From Adiantum capillus-veneris (taxonomy: Eukaryota > Streptophyta > Polypodiopsida > Polypodiales > Pteridaceae): a DNA stretch of 64,000 nt. The DNA lies in NCBI GenBank assembly GCA_014529385.2, contig CM043970.1, positions 60,495,023 to 60,559,022 on the forward strand, in the 5' to 3' direction. Below the pieces are notes generated by a model. That model had not been told where the DNA came from, did no database searches, and was given only the letters and a program-made list of their open reading frames with translations. The translations under genes and the position numbers were made by a program. Positions 1 to 11,894 of the stretch are shown one piece after another (within the stretch, counting starts at the first letter, position 1; each line of letters starts with the position of its first letter).

Positions 1-1467
1 TCCTTTCTAAAGAAAAAGACCAAGAACAACCATAGTGTGTAATAGGATACTCAAAAGAAGCAGAACCTTCTAACACCCATAAGCAGCAGGTGAATTTTTA
101 ATCTTTTTGTATTTACCAAACAAGATGCTAATGCAAAAAACAAAACAATAGTATATCGGCCTGAATTAGGGAACAGTCACAAAAAAGTCGTAACCGAATG
201 TATTTTTGGCATCTTACCTTACCAAAGTGAAGCAAAAGTAATGTATAACCCCATTTCTGTTAAAGAACCAGTCACAAAAACGCAGACCGTGGTACCTTCT
301 CCTTTAAGGGCCAAGAGAAGTATATGATATGCAACCAAAAACTTCCAACGAGAATTATATGATATGCAACCAGAAACCCCTTTCAGTTTAAACAATAACC
401 GCTATATTGCCATAGCCACCAAGTCTTGGTATGATACGTCATTGCGGCCCTTTTGTAAAAGCCAAGTTATGAAAACAGTGACAGTAAGCAACTCAACCAA
501 AAAAAAACCATAAACTTGTGTGTGGAGGGTAGGGCAACACACGCCCCCCTTTTTTTTAACCATCAAGAGTTTTTTCCGACACATAGTAATAATCAATCAA
601 GGCACAAAACCGCATGCCATCCTGCAACAGTGATTAGTAAGCAAGAAAAAGCAATAAATATCCCATCTTGTACTAGTTACCAGGGCAGAAAAAACAATCC
701 TAATCAACTACATGCTCTGACCACCAACCCATAGGGTGGATTTTTTTAGAATTTTTGTACACCATTAGTAATCCCACGATGCGGAAAAACCCCCATGTCT
801 GGGATTATAGGAGGAGACAACCATAATTTCCAACAAAACCTCTTCCTTAAAGAGTGATAAACCCATGCGAAAATAATCCTAAGCATGCGATAAGAAAATC
901 AAGAAATAACAATGACCGACCTGAGTAACTTGAGTAGAGAGCTCCATGCTTTGTTTCAGAAACGCAGTTACCCATTTCAAGCAATCAAGCAGAGTACAAC
1001 CAAAACTAAGTGAGGGGCAGAGATGCGCCCTCACCTTTAAATAGAGCAGGGAAGGAGGTCGCTATAGCTGCAAATCACGCAGTTACCCAAGCGTTTGGGG
1101 GATCTCCAGCAGAGCGAATGAAGCTGCCTACGTGGTGCAATGAGGAGGTATCCAAGAGTATTCACGAAAGGGTTTCACCCAAGGTAAAGATACTCAAGTG
1201 TTGAGAAGGGCTATACCCGGTGGTAGTAACCATAGGTGGTGTTTTTACTAAAAGACCTAGAAGGCAAGTAAGCTCAGTAACTCCCTCAAGTGAGGTGCTA
1301 CAGTAAGAGTATGTGTAATCCATCTAGCCAAAAATTACCAACGCCTTATCAGGCTTTTAGTGTTTATGAAGGGTTAAGTCTCATAATGGAGGCTCAAACA
1401 ATTTTGAAGCACTCTCATTTTTCAAAAGAAAAAAATTAGATCAAGAACTAGTTAAGTAACCCAGTGT

Positions 1468-1469
1468 GT

Positions 1470-1542
<73 letters not shown>
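1468..1542. repeat. (GT)n microsatellite, unit 1, proximal
   Basis: Almost pure GT dinucleotides. The tract starts right after an A-rich motif (GATCAAGAACTAGTTAAGTA) that also precedes the other GT tracts of the array. Confidence 0.95.
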
Positions 1543-1544
<2 letters not shown>

Positions 1545-1666
1545 CATTGCTAGAGAAAAAAATCATCACTCCTAACAGGTCCCGATTCAAGGGTTAGGTT
1601 AATGTGTGGCCCCCCCTTTAAACTACAAAAATTATGTAAAAAAGACCAAGAGTACTAAAGTAACAC

Positions 1667-1670
<4 letters not shown>

Positions 1671-1750
<80 letters not shown>

Positions 1751-1782
1751 TGTGTGTGTGTGTGCGTATGTGTGTGTGTGTA
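1671..1782. repeat. (GT)n microsatellite, unit 1, distal
   Basis: About 110 bp of GT repeats with a few interruptions, preceded by GACCAAGAGTACTAAAGTAA. It lies just past the 3' end of the RT frame on the minus strand. Confidence 0.95.
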
Positions 1783-1844
1783 CCCACCCTAACCCAGGCG
1801 CCATACACATTGGGTTGGTAGTAGGCCCATTTTGTATGGGCCTA

Positions 1845-3766
1845 CTACCTTATTAGAGAAATGAAATTCTCTTGTTTAAAGTGTAACTCAGGCCAGCTAT
1901 CCTGGGTGAGAGCCTGTGTAATATTGTTGCAGATCTCGTTTCTATTAAACCTATTAAGGAAATATTTTCTTATTAGTAGATTAACCTCCTTCCAGGCAAG
2001 AAAAGAGTTAGAGGAAGAATAGAAAATTAAGTGTAGCACGCTAATACATGAGTTAATAACAGCCTTGTGAGGCCTATTGCTATTCTTTTTTATGAATTCC
2101 ACAAGTGGTAGTTTCAGGAGATCCCTTTTCCAAACAAACCTTAGGTCATATCCATCGACATACGGGATATAAAGGGAGATAGAAAGGTTAAGGAATTGGA
2201 TTGATCTGCAAAAAGATGGCAGTGAGGATAAATCAGACAAATTTCTTTGAGGAAGTCCCTATTGTTGACACTAAGTAAGTCATACATATATGTCTAAACT
2301 GTGAAAGATTATTTTTGTATGATTCCATGGTTTTGAGATAGCACTTGTATTCAAAGAAAGCAAGGTAAATATTACACATAAGTGGAGAGCATGAGAATCC
2401 CATGGGGATGCGTAGGCATTGGTTAAAGCATAGACCACCGGAAACTATAGTGCAGTTACAAAGCAGCCAGGAGATGTAAAAGCAAAGCTTAGCTTCATTA
2501 AAGTGTAAGGAGTGTAAGAAGTGAGTTAATTTTATCCACTTGGGTTTTTTGGAAAGAGAGATGTAGAAAAGTTTCTTATTTCTAGCATTGGAGAAAGCCA
2601 TTTTTATCACCTTGGCAAGAATAGTCCTAAGGCCAAGATCCCCTTCAAGGGGAATGTTTTCATAACATTGTGTAATATATGCAATAAAAATGTGGAAGAT
2701 TTGCTGAGGAAGATTAAGCAAGACTTCTGTAGAGTTTTTTGTAAGCCAAAAGGGATTGTATTGGATGTGTAAAAAGTCCTGGCAGATTTTCTATTTAGTG
2801 GCACAAATAAGCTCAAATTCAATTAGTATAAGGTCAAGGCATAATGTAATATCCTTGGTGATATCAGTAAAAATACTATTGGAGGCATCAGATATCCATC
2901 TGAACTTATGCTTATGAATTTTATAAGTGGGAAATAATACAGGTAACTTAGTGTTCAGAACAGGGTAGCCTAGAACCCCTAAGTGTTTTGCAATATTATC
3001 GGTAATTGTTTGTAGTGGAGAGTTAATACTACAAAATTCCTTTCCAGATACATGCTTGCAAGTGGACTTCCAAGCAAGGTATTTGCATATAATAGTGGGA
3101 CAGTTAAAGCTTTTGTCAAGCCCGACAACAAACCATTTATTAGAGATTTTTTGAAAGTCAAAAGCTAGCTGAGATGTAAGCCAGGATTCATCAGAGGATA
3201 GCCATTTCCTAGGTAGTTGTGATACTTTTTGAAGGAAGCATTCCTTCACAACTTCCCTTAAGTCCGGTAGGACTGTCATCTCCAGTTGGAGAGCACTAAC
3301 AAGTTCAGTGAGGCAACTTAATACAGTTGATAGAGCAAGGTAGGAGTTTTTGGGAAAGTTAGGTATATGAATGAGCCCTTTGGCCAAAATTCTATGTATT
3401 TTAGTATTTTCAATGATGCTAAGATCACAGGTACAAACATCGTTACCATAAGTCTCAAAATTCTTGCAAAAGGTGGTAAACTGAAAGCATGTACAATGGG
3501 GAACTGAATCCTCCCCGAAGAAACTCATTACCGTAAATTAAATTCTTTATGGGATGTTGATACTTCCAACCTATGAGTATATTGTCGAGTAATTTGTGAT
3601 TGCCAAAAAACATATCAAAGCACTCACAAAAAAGATTTTTTGGTTGAATCCAATCGAGGAGTACATTGTGAAAGAGACAGTGTATGTAGATAAATCCATT
3701 GTCGGGATCCACTTTGTTGAGAGTTCTTCTTCCGCAAGGGATTGTAGTAACCTGCAATATCACCAA
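1845..3766 (-). pseudogene. Penelope-like reverse transcriptase, unit 1 (frameshifted)
   Basis: This is the degraded RT reading frame of unit 1, in at least four pieces (3766-3455, 3528-2791, 2721-2233, 2240-1845). Visible segments in order are a Cys-rich N-terminal region ending in DLSIIEN, a GLDKS...ICK segment, the PTYKIHKHKFRWISD motif of RT regions 1-2, a region 3 reading AYITQCYENIPL, and GIPMGFSCSPLMCN of region 4. The first catalytic aspartate is changed to Tyr (AYIT against ADIT in unit 2), and a deletion with frameshift removes the region 5 Asp-Asp. The enzyme should therefore be dead. The frame directly follows the ORF1 stop codon. Confidence 0.75.
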
Positions 3767-3769
3767 GGT

Positions 3770-5117
3770 TTAAATTTCAAGGAAGTTCCTGATGGGGAGA
3801 AACCTGCCTCTACCCCTTGTGTAGCTACATACTTTTCGCCGGTTAGAGGATGAGCTAGGTGTTAGAAAGGAAGTGAAGGAGTTGGGGGTAATCAAAGAGT
3901 TGGATCTTTTGAGAGCAGGGGAGTCATCTTCATCAATACAAGGTTTAAGTAAACTAGTGATGATCTTAACACCTTTAAAGTTAGCATAAGTAGTTAAGTA
4001 AATTCCAGGTTCATCGGATTTTAACTCCTTCAACATATCCAGCATTAGTCCACGGAAGATGTTAAAGGCAATCTGCACAATTACAATTTTCTTAGCTTGG
4101 CCACCTAACCAAGAGCAAATGAGGGAGAGGTGAAAGTCCACAGGTTTTTCAGGGAAGAGTAAGTTCAGATGGTTGAGAATAAACCAAATGGTATGATCGA
4201 ACCACATGATGCTGGATTCACAAGAGGCTTTAGGGTCAAGAAATCTGCAGGCACATTTTACATAAGGTCCAAAGACATTCCACATGGATTCAATGTAAAA
4301 ATCCGGATTACTCTTGGCAAATTCCATGTTTCCTTTGGTACGGATGTAGAGGCCAGTATTGGAAGGGCATTTGGAGTGGTCAATGAGATTGAGATTGAAG
4401 GGTGCTTTGATAAGCTCCCCTTTGTCCAGAAATTGTCCTCCTTTTGAAATCTTGAGTCTGCAATCTTCCACAGTAGAGGCAGGGAGGTTGGCAAGGTAAA
4501 CCCAAGTTTCACTCAAAATGGGAGCTAGGAAAGCTTTGTTGGGCAGGACCCAAAGCTGATGATCAACCCCTAGGGATTCAATTTCAATTTGTCTAACAGG
4601 TAAGATAGTAAAACTTTGGATATTTTCGGCACCATCTCCACAAGGTTAGAGTCATTGAGGGAACAAAGATTACTCTGAAATTCCTTAACTGCTTCAAGGG
4701 CTGCACTATCCCTACAAAAGATTCCACCAGTCTGTGGAATAGTTGGAGTAGCTGGTGTACAGACAAAAGAGGGATTGAGACCACATAACTTCCTTAGAAA
4801 GTTAGATAGATCAGCACCAGAGGAGGAAAATAGGGCAAGCTCTTGCTGGTATTGTGAGGAGAGAAGGGGAAGCTGGGCGATGTATTGGGGGTTATTAAAT
4901 TCACCCCTTCCATGGAGTCTTTATCCAGAGTAGCCAAAATTTTGACCCAATCATTAAAAGACAGCATATGTAAGACAGATAATTTCTTGTCAGAGGTAAG
5001 AGCCGAATCATAAATTAGTTGAGAAGCATCCAAGCTACTAATACATCTGAGTACAAGAGATGTGGCCACTGAGAGGGGCTCCGAGGACAATTCCAATCCT
5101 TGTGAGAGAGCAAGAGT
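3770..5117 (-). pseudogene. ORF1 main exon, unit 1 (unknown function)
   Basis: This is the first long frame of unit 1, broken by frameshifts near 4520-4600 and 4790-4910. It is similar along its length to ORF1 of unit 2, including shared stretches such as LDASQLIYDSALT, SFNDWVK and KGGQFLDKGELIKAPF, so it was once a protein. The C-terminus is basic and rich in Ser and Arg (SSSNRRK, TRGRGR), which would suit nucleic-acid binding. I recognise no known domain. It ends in a TAA at 3770-3772 that is in frame with the RT reading frame below it. A gag-like role is possible by position only. Confidence 0.55.
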
Positions 5118-5157
5118 CTGCAATTATTCAAAAAAAGTGAGGTTCACTTATTCTTAC
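5118..5157 (-). other. Predicted 40-nt intron in ORF1, unit 1
   Basis: On the minus strand a GTAAGA donor is followed by a T-rich tract and a TTGCAG acceptor directly before the main ORF1 frame. The main frame has no ATG here (its first triplet is TTG). Unit 2 has the same arrangement with a 47-nt spacer. In unit 1 a TACT duplication just before the donor disturbs the phase that unit 2 keeps. Confidence 0.45.
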
Positions 5158-5305
5158 CATAGTAAGTAATACAATTTTTGGCCTTCCTAGAGAGGAAGGG
5201 TCTAGTTCTAACTGCCAAAGCATTCTTTGGTTTACGGTCCTTAAGGTATAGCTTAATCTGTTCGTGAATCTTTGTATGATTCTCAGGGTTGTGTTTAGTA
5301 CTCAT
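5158..5305 (-). pseudogene. ORF1 5' coding exon, unit 1
   Basis: An ATG at 5305 opens about 48 codons (beginning MSTKHNPENHTK) that end at a GTAAGA donor. Comparison with unit 2 shows many third-position changes that leave the amino acid alone (Leu CTA/TTG, Lys AAG/AAA, Phe TTC/TTT, Arg AGG/AGA), which is good evidence of past coding. The peptide is rich in Lys and Arg. It would supply the start codon that the main ORF1 frame lacks. Confidence 0.5.
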
Positions 5306-6463
5306 GCGGGCTGTCTTTCTATAGGGTATGCAGTCCTAGAAAAGGAACAGTATAAACATAAATAAGTAGAAACAGCTACTGTAGTTTTTGGACCTGCAAA
5401 CCTTAAACTGACAAATTCAAAGACTATAGTAGCCGTGAGCCGGGGACCAGAAATAGAGTCTACGAAAGACCACCTAACACCAGTCAACCAGTCAAGGGAT
5501 TACAGACTGCGGGTCCAACTCAGAACTCCATTTTGAAGAAAAATTCCAAAGCCAAGATCCCAGTTTCTCTAGAAAGAAAAACCTTATGTATAGGATGTGT
5601 GTGTAGTTATTTAATCTTAAATAATAAGACATAATTGAACTTTTATATTCAAAAGACAGCTGGCAATGGAATAAAGAATAGATAAGTACAAAAACAACTT
5701 AGTATTAGAATCATTTAAGTACAATGTTTGTAGAAAAGAGATCCCCTTTCAGTATATAGATAGTAAAAGAACATCCCAAATCATAAGTGAGTGTTCCATC
5801 CAGTGTAGGACGGCTTGCCAAAGTCGAAAAAACCTTCCAAGATAAGATAGAGTCCTTACCTGCATCCATCCAAACAAGACAACAATTCAGTTAGCCTTGG
5901 ATGTGTTTTACAGGTATCAATGAGTATACCAGTTGTTATATATATCCATCTTATAAATTTTTTAAAACCTTTACAAGCTTAGTCCAAAAAATTGTGATTT
6001 CTCTCGTTTTTAAAGAATCCCAAAGATTTTAGTAAAAGAGTATCATTTTGATTAGAAGGCCATCACCCCTTCTAATCCAAGTGTCTGAATCCCCCTTTTT
6101 TTATAAATTAACAACAGTTTCTTCAGTTCTGAAAGCTCCACCAAATGAAGTTTTTTAGAAAAATTTTCCAATTTACAGTTTTTGTAGAATAACAAGCTCG
6201 TTGAAACTTGTTGTTAGCTTAGATACGTATCATAGTGAAATGGATTCCAAATCATACAACTTTAACCATATACTTCTCCTTAAGCAATCCAAGTAACAAG
6301 AAGTGCTGCTAAAAAGCCAAGCCATACTCCGAACCTTGAAATTTCTTTTAAAAGAAAAAAGGCTAAAGTATGTTTAAAGTGCTAGATCCATAATAATATC
6401 CAAAGCTATCACAGGGGCAACATCTTCCTGAGTACATGCAAAAAAACTGTAATGTATATCCTA
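5306..6463 (-). other. Noncoding leader and junction of unit 1
   Basis: No coding frame is supported here. Much of it matches 12039-12880 in unit 2, including an almost identical stretch around 6045-6090 (ATCACCCCTTCTAATCCAAG). The last 100 bp have no clear counterpart in unit 2. It lies upstream of the ORF1 ATG on the minus strand, so it should hold the 5' untranslated region and promoter of the unit. Confidence 0.45.
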
Positions 6464-7926
6464 TCCTTTCTAAAGAAAAAGACCAAGAACAACCATAGTG
6501 TGTAACTAGGATACCCAAAAGAAGCAGAACCTTCTAACATCCATAAGCAGCAGAGTGAATTTTTAATCCTTTTGTATTTACAAAACAAGATGCTAATGCA
6601 AAAAACAAAACAATAGTATATCAGCCTGAGTTAGGGAACATTCACAAAAAAGTCGTAACCAAATGTATTTTCGACAGCTTACCTTACCAAAGTGAAGCAA
6701 AAGTAATGTATAACTCCATTTCTATTAAAATACCAGTCCTCACAAAAACGCAGACCGCAGTACCTTAAGTCCTTTAAGGGCCAACGAGAAGTGTATAATA
6801 TGCAACCAGAAACTTCCAAAAAGAATTATATGATATGCAACCAGAAACCCCTTTCCGTTTAAACAGTAACCGTTATATTGCCATAGCCACCAAGTCTTGG
6901 TATGATATGCCATTGCGGCCCTTTTGTAAAAGTCAAGTTCCAAAAATAGTGACAGTAAGCAACTCGGCGAGAAAAAAACCATAAACTGGTGTGCGGAGGG
7001 TAGGGCAACACACGCCCCCTTTTTTAAAACCATCAAGAGCTTTTTGCGACACAGAGTAATAATCAATCAAGGCACAAAACCGCCTGCCATCCTGCAAAGT
7101 GATTAGTAAGCAAGAAAAAGCAATAAATATCCCATCTTGTACTGGTTACCAGGGCAGAAAAAACAATCCTAATCAACCACATGCTCTGACCACCGGCCCA
7201 TAGGGTGGATTTTTTTAGAATAAACAGTTATTTTTTATACACCATTAGTAATCCTACGATGCGGAATAGCCCCCATGTCTGGGATTATAGGAGGACAGAA
7301 CCATAATTCCAACAAAACCTCTTCCTTACAGAGTGATCAACCCATGCGGAAAGAATCCTAAGCATACAATAAGCAAATCAAGAAATAACAGTGACCGACT
7401 TGAGTAACTTGAGTAAAGAGCTCCATGCTTTGTTTCGGAAACACGGTTACCCGTTTCAAGCAATCAAGTAGAGTACAACCAAAACTAAGTGAGGGGCAGA
7501 GATGCGCCGTCAGCTTTAAATAGAGCAGGGAGGGAGGTCGCCATAACTGCAAATCGTGCAGTTACCCAAGCGTTTGGGGGATCTCAAGCAGAGTGAATGA
7601 AGCTGCCTGCGCGGTGCAATGAGGAGGTATCCAAGAGTATTCACAGCAGGGTTTCACCCAAGGTAAAGATACTCAAGTGTTGAGAAGGGCTATACCCGGT
7701 GGGTGTACCCATCTAAAAGACCTAGAAGGCAAGTAATCTTAATAACTCCCTCAAGTGAGGTGGTACAGTAAGAGTATGTGTAATCCATCTAGCCAAAAAA
7801 TACCAACGCCTTATCAGGCTTTTAGTGTTTATGAAGGGCTAAGTCTCATAGTGGAGACTCAAACAATTTGAAGCACTCTCTCTTTTTTTAAAAGAAAAAA
7901 ATAGATCAAGAACTAATTAAGTAACC

Positions 7927-7928
<2 letters not shown>
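6464..7928 (-). other. Noncoding repeat copy of 1-1467
   Basis: This matches the first 1.47 kb of the window closely, including the segment at 7488-7540 with CTTTAAATAGAGCAGGG. I see no convincing coding frame in it; short frames differ between the two copies. On the minus strand it trails the RT gene of unit 2 and leads into unit 1, so it may serve as both 3' end and promoter region, as expected for tandem elements. Confidence 0.6.

Positions 7929-7994
<66 letters not shown>
7929..7994. repeat. (GT)n microsatellite, unit 2, proximal
   Basis: Pure GT repeat at the position equivalent to 1468-1542 of unit 1. Confidence 0.95.
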
Positions 7995-7996
<2 letters not shown>

Positions 7997-8120
7997 ATCA
8001 TTGCCAGAGAAAAAAATCATCACCCCTAACAGGTCCCGATTCAAGGGTTAGGTTAATGTGTGGTCCCCCCTTTAAACTAAAAAATTGTGTAAAAAAGACC
8101 AGGAGTACTAAAGTAACACT

Positions 8121-8202
8121 GTGTGTGTGTGTGCACGCACACGCACGTGTGCGCACACTATGTGTGTGTGTGTGTGTGCGCGCACACGTGCGTGTGCGCA
8201 CA

Positions 8203-8271
<69 letters not shown>

Positions 8272-8293
8272 CGCACACGCGCGTGTGCGCACA

Positions 8294-8391
<98 letters not shown>

Positions 8392-8458
8392 ACGCTCGTG
8401 CATGCGTGTGCGTGTGCGTGTGCGTGTGCGTGTGCGTGTGCGTGTGCGTGTGTGTGTG
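8121..8458. repeat. (GT)n tract with CG-rich alternating blocks, unit 2, distal
   Basis: GT runs are interrupted three times by near-palindromic blocks of alternating purine and pyrimidine (for example CGCGCACACGTGCGTGTGCG), each closed by CACTATG before GT resumes. It ends in a GTGTGC series. The equivalent tract in unit 1 lacks the blocks, so they expanded after the units separated. Confidence 0.95.
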
Positions 8459-8489
8459 TACCCGCTCTGTCCTAGGCACCAAACACAAT

Positions 8490-10497
8490 GAGTCGATAAT
8501 AGGCCCATTTTGAATGGGCCTACTACTTTATTAGAGAAATGAGATTTCTCGGTTAAATTGTAACCTAGGCCAATCATGCTGAGAAGAGATTGTATAATTT
8601 TGTTTACTATTTGGTTTCTACTAAAGTCGTTACGGCAATACTTTCCTATTAGTAGTTTTATATCCCCCTGTGCAAGGAGATAGTTAGAGGAAGAGTAGAT
8701 GATCAAATATAGCAGGCTGATACAAGTGCTAATTGTTGCTTTGTGAGGCCTATTACTAGTCCTCTTAATGAACTCCAAAGGTGGCAGTTTAAGAAGATCT
8801 CTTTTCCACACATATCCTAGGTTGTAACCTCCAACATAAGGAATATGAACGGAGATAGAAAGGTTAAGGAACTGTACCGAAGTGCAAAAATGCCCATTGG
8901 GTGTTACAAACTTGTGTAAAGAAGTAGGTTCAATCCTTAGGCAGTGAGGATATATAAGGCACATTTCCTCGAGGAAGGCCTTATTGTTGATGCTTAGTAT
9001 GTCATCCATATTTCTGTAAGTATGTCCAAACAGTGAAAGCTTATTATTCCTACATTCCATGGCTTTGAGAAACCATTTGTACTCGAAGAAGGCCAGGTAA
9101 TTATTACACATAAGTGGAGCACAGGAGAACCCCATGGGGATGCCCAGGCATTGGTTAAAACAATGTCCTCTAGAAAGGATAGTACAGTTATTAAGCAACC
9201 ATGAGATGTAAAGACAAAGCTTCTCTTCATTGAAGTGTAAGGGGTGTACGGAGTAAGTCTTTTTCAACCACCTAGGTTTTTTGGAAAGTGATATGTAGAA
9301 AAGACTCTTTTTCCTTGCATATGAGAAATCCATTTTAATCACCTTGGCTAGAACATTCTTAAGGCCAAGATCCCCATCAAGGGGAATGTTTTCATAACAT
9401 CGTGTGATATCTGCTGAAAAAATGTGGAAGATTTGTTTAGGGAGGTTAAGAGAGACCTCGGTAGAGTTTTTTGTTATCCAGAAGGGGTTGTAATGTATTT
9501 GTAGAAAGTTGTTGCAGATTTTCTGTTTATAGGCACAAATAAGTTCAAACTCAGCTGATATTAGGTCAAGGCATAGAGTGATATCCTTGGTGATATCAGT
9601 AAAGATACCATTAGAAGCGTCAGATATCCATCTAAATTTATGTTTATGTATCTTACAGGTGGGAAAAAGTACTGGTAATTTAGTGTCCTATAAAATATAG
9701 CCTAAATTCTCTAAGTGTCTTGAGATGCTATTGGTAACTGTTTATAAGGAAGAGTTAATTCTAATGAATTCTTTCCCAGACACCCGATCGCGAGTAGCAT
9801 TCCAAGCTAGGTTTTTGCAGATAAGAGTGGGACAATTAGAGCTTTTATCTAGCCCGACTATGAACCACTTACTAGAATTTTTTTGAAAATCAAGAGCAAG
9901 CCGTGTTGTTAACCAGGAGTTATCAGTGGATGACCATTTTCTAGGAATTTGTGATATTTTTTGAAAGAGGCATTCTTCCACCACTTTTGTTAATTCTAGT
10001 AGGACTGTCTTCTCCAGTTGGAGAGAGCTGACAAGGTCAATTAAGCAGCTAAGTACAGCTGATAAAGCGAGGTAAGGGTTTTTGGGAGAGTTAGGTATGT
10101 GATTGAGCCCATTGGCCAAGATTCTTCGTAATTTGATATTTTCAATGATGCTAAGATCAAAAGTACAAACATGCATACCATTTGTATCAAAGTTCTTGAA
10201 GAATGTGGTAAATTGACAGCATGTACATTCGGGAACAGATTCATGCCAAAGAAAATCATTACTATAAACCAAGTTTTTTATGGGTTGTTGATACATCCAA
10301 CCAATGAGTACATTATTGAGCAGTTTGTGATTGCCAAAAAGTAGGTCAAAGCACTCACAAAAAAGAGCATTAGGTTGTATCCAATCGAGAAGTACATTGT
10401 GGAAGAGACAGTGTACGTAGATATAGCCTTGGTTTGGAGCTACTTTGTTGAGAGACCTTCGTCCGCAAGGGCTCGTAGTAACCTGCAATTCCACCAA
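8490..10497 (-). pseudogene. Penelope-like reverse transcriptase, unit 2 (nearly intact)
   Basis: One continuous minus-strand frame of about 670 codons, interrupted only by a TAA at 9742-9744 and a TAG near 9691. In order it holds a Cys-rich N-terminal region (CTCCQF, then DLSIIEN), GLDKSSNCPTLICK, the CKIHKHKFRWISD region, the catalytic ADITRCYENIPL (first Asp), GIPMGFSCAPLMCN, MDDIL (second and third Asp), FLNLSI and a thumb-like region with SNRPHK. All three catalytic aspartates are present. No endonuclease domain is seen at either end. The frame then runs into the CA repeat, which is not real protein. The first triplet after the ORF1 stop is TCC and there is no nearby ATG. Confidence 0.75.
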
Positions 10498-10500
10498 GGA

Positions 10501-11847
10501 TTACATTTCAAGAAAATTCCTGATGGGGGAGTTTCTACCTCTTCCCATAGTGTAGCTATGAGGCTTCCCCCGGTTAGAGGAAGAGCTAGGTGTTAAAAAA
10601 GAAGTGAAAGAGTTGGGGATAGTAAGAGAATTGGGTCTTTTCATAGCAGGGGAATCATCCTCTCAATACATGGTTTGAGTAAGCTAGTGATGATCTTAAC
10701 ACCTTTGTAGTTAGCATAAGTGGTTATGTAGATTCCAAGTTCATCAAATTTCAGTTCTTTCAAGATATCCAGCATTAATCCACGAAAGATGTTAAAGGCA
10801 ATCTGAGCAATTACTATCTGTTTAGCTTAGCCGCCCAACTAGGACCAAATAAGGGAGAGAGATGAAAATCCACTGGTTTTTCTGGGAAGAGTAGGTCAAG
10901 ATGGTTGAGAATAAACCAAATGGCATAATCAAACCACATGATGCTGGATTCGCAAGAGGCTTTAGGGTCAAGAAATCTGCAAGCACATTTAACATAGGGC
11001 CGAAAAACATTCCAAATGGATTCTGCGTAGAAGTCCGGGTTACTTTTAGCAAACTCCATGTTCCCTTTTGTACGGGTGTAGATGCCAGTATTGAAAGGGC
11101 ATTTAGAATGGTCAATGAGATTGAGGTTGAAGGGTGCTTTGATGAGCTCTCCTTTGTCAAGAAATTGTCCACCTTTTAAGATCTTGAGTCTGAAGTCTTC
11201 GACAGTAGAGGTAGGGAGGTTGGCAAGGTACACCCAGGTTTCACTTAAAATAGGTGCTAAGAAATCCTTGTTGGGCAGGACCGAAAACTGATGGTCAACC
11301 TCAAAAGACTCGATTTCAATCTATCTAACAGGTAAGACAGGAAAACTTTAGAGATTTTTGGCACCATTTCCAAGAGGTTGAAGTCATTGAGGAAACAAAG
11401 ATTACTTTGAAACTCTTTGATGGCTTCAAGAGTCGCACTATCCCTACAAAAGATACCACCAGTTTGAGGGATAGTGGGGGTAGCCGGGGTACAAACAAAA
11501 GCTGGATTGAGGCCGCACAGCTTCCTCAAAAAGTTGGACAGATCAGCCCCAGAGGAAGAGAATAGAGCAAGCTCTTGTTGGTATTTTAATGAGAGTATGG
11601 GAAGTTGGGCTATGTACTGGGCGATCAAATTCACCCCTTCCTTGGAGTCCTTGTCTAAGGTAACCAAAACTTTAACCCAATCATTAAAAGATAACATGTG
11701 CAAGATAGACATTTTCTTGTCTGTGGTAAGAGCCGAGTCATATATTAGTTGAGAAGCATCCAAGCTGTTAATACATCTGAAGACAAGAGACGTGGCCACA
11801 AAGAGGGGCTCAGAGGTCAATTCCAATCCTTGTGAGAGAGCAAGGGT
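10501..11847 (-). pseudogene. ORF1 main exon, unit 2 (unknown function)
   Basis: About 448 codons with a frameshift around 11255-11330. It is similar throughout to ORF1 of unit 1. The N-terminal half is rich in Leu and Ser with predicted helices, and the C-terminal part contains YVKCACRFLDPKASCESS with four cysteines and ends in a basic segment (GRGRNSPIRNFLEM). There is no match to gag, zinc-knuckle or RRM patterns that I know. Its TAA stop at 10501-10503 is in frame with the RT frame, six bases upstream of the TTG GTG that opens the conserved RT sequence. Confidence 0.55.
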
Positions 11848-11894
11848 CTGCAATATAACATCAAAAAAAGTTTAGTGAGGTTACGATTACTTAC
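11848..11894 (-). other. Predicted 47-nt intron in ORF1, unit 2
   Basis: On the minus strand it begins with a consensus GTAAGT donor, has a run of seven T and ends in TATATTGCAG. Removal joins ACT ACA to ACC CTT GCT at a codon boundary and gives ORF1 an upstream ATG. It is short for a plant intron, so this rests on conservation between the two units. Confidence 0.45.

Noticed and set aside
1606-1856. Open frames of alternating Cys-Val
   Set aside because: They are translations of the GT microsatellite; the same applies to frames at 7933-8513 and the Thr-His end of the unit 2 RT frame.
3770-3835. A second mini-intron removing the TAA between ORF1 and RT
   Set aside because: A GGTAGAGGC donor and TTGCAG acceptor exist, but splicing them would shift the RT frame in both units.
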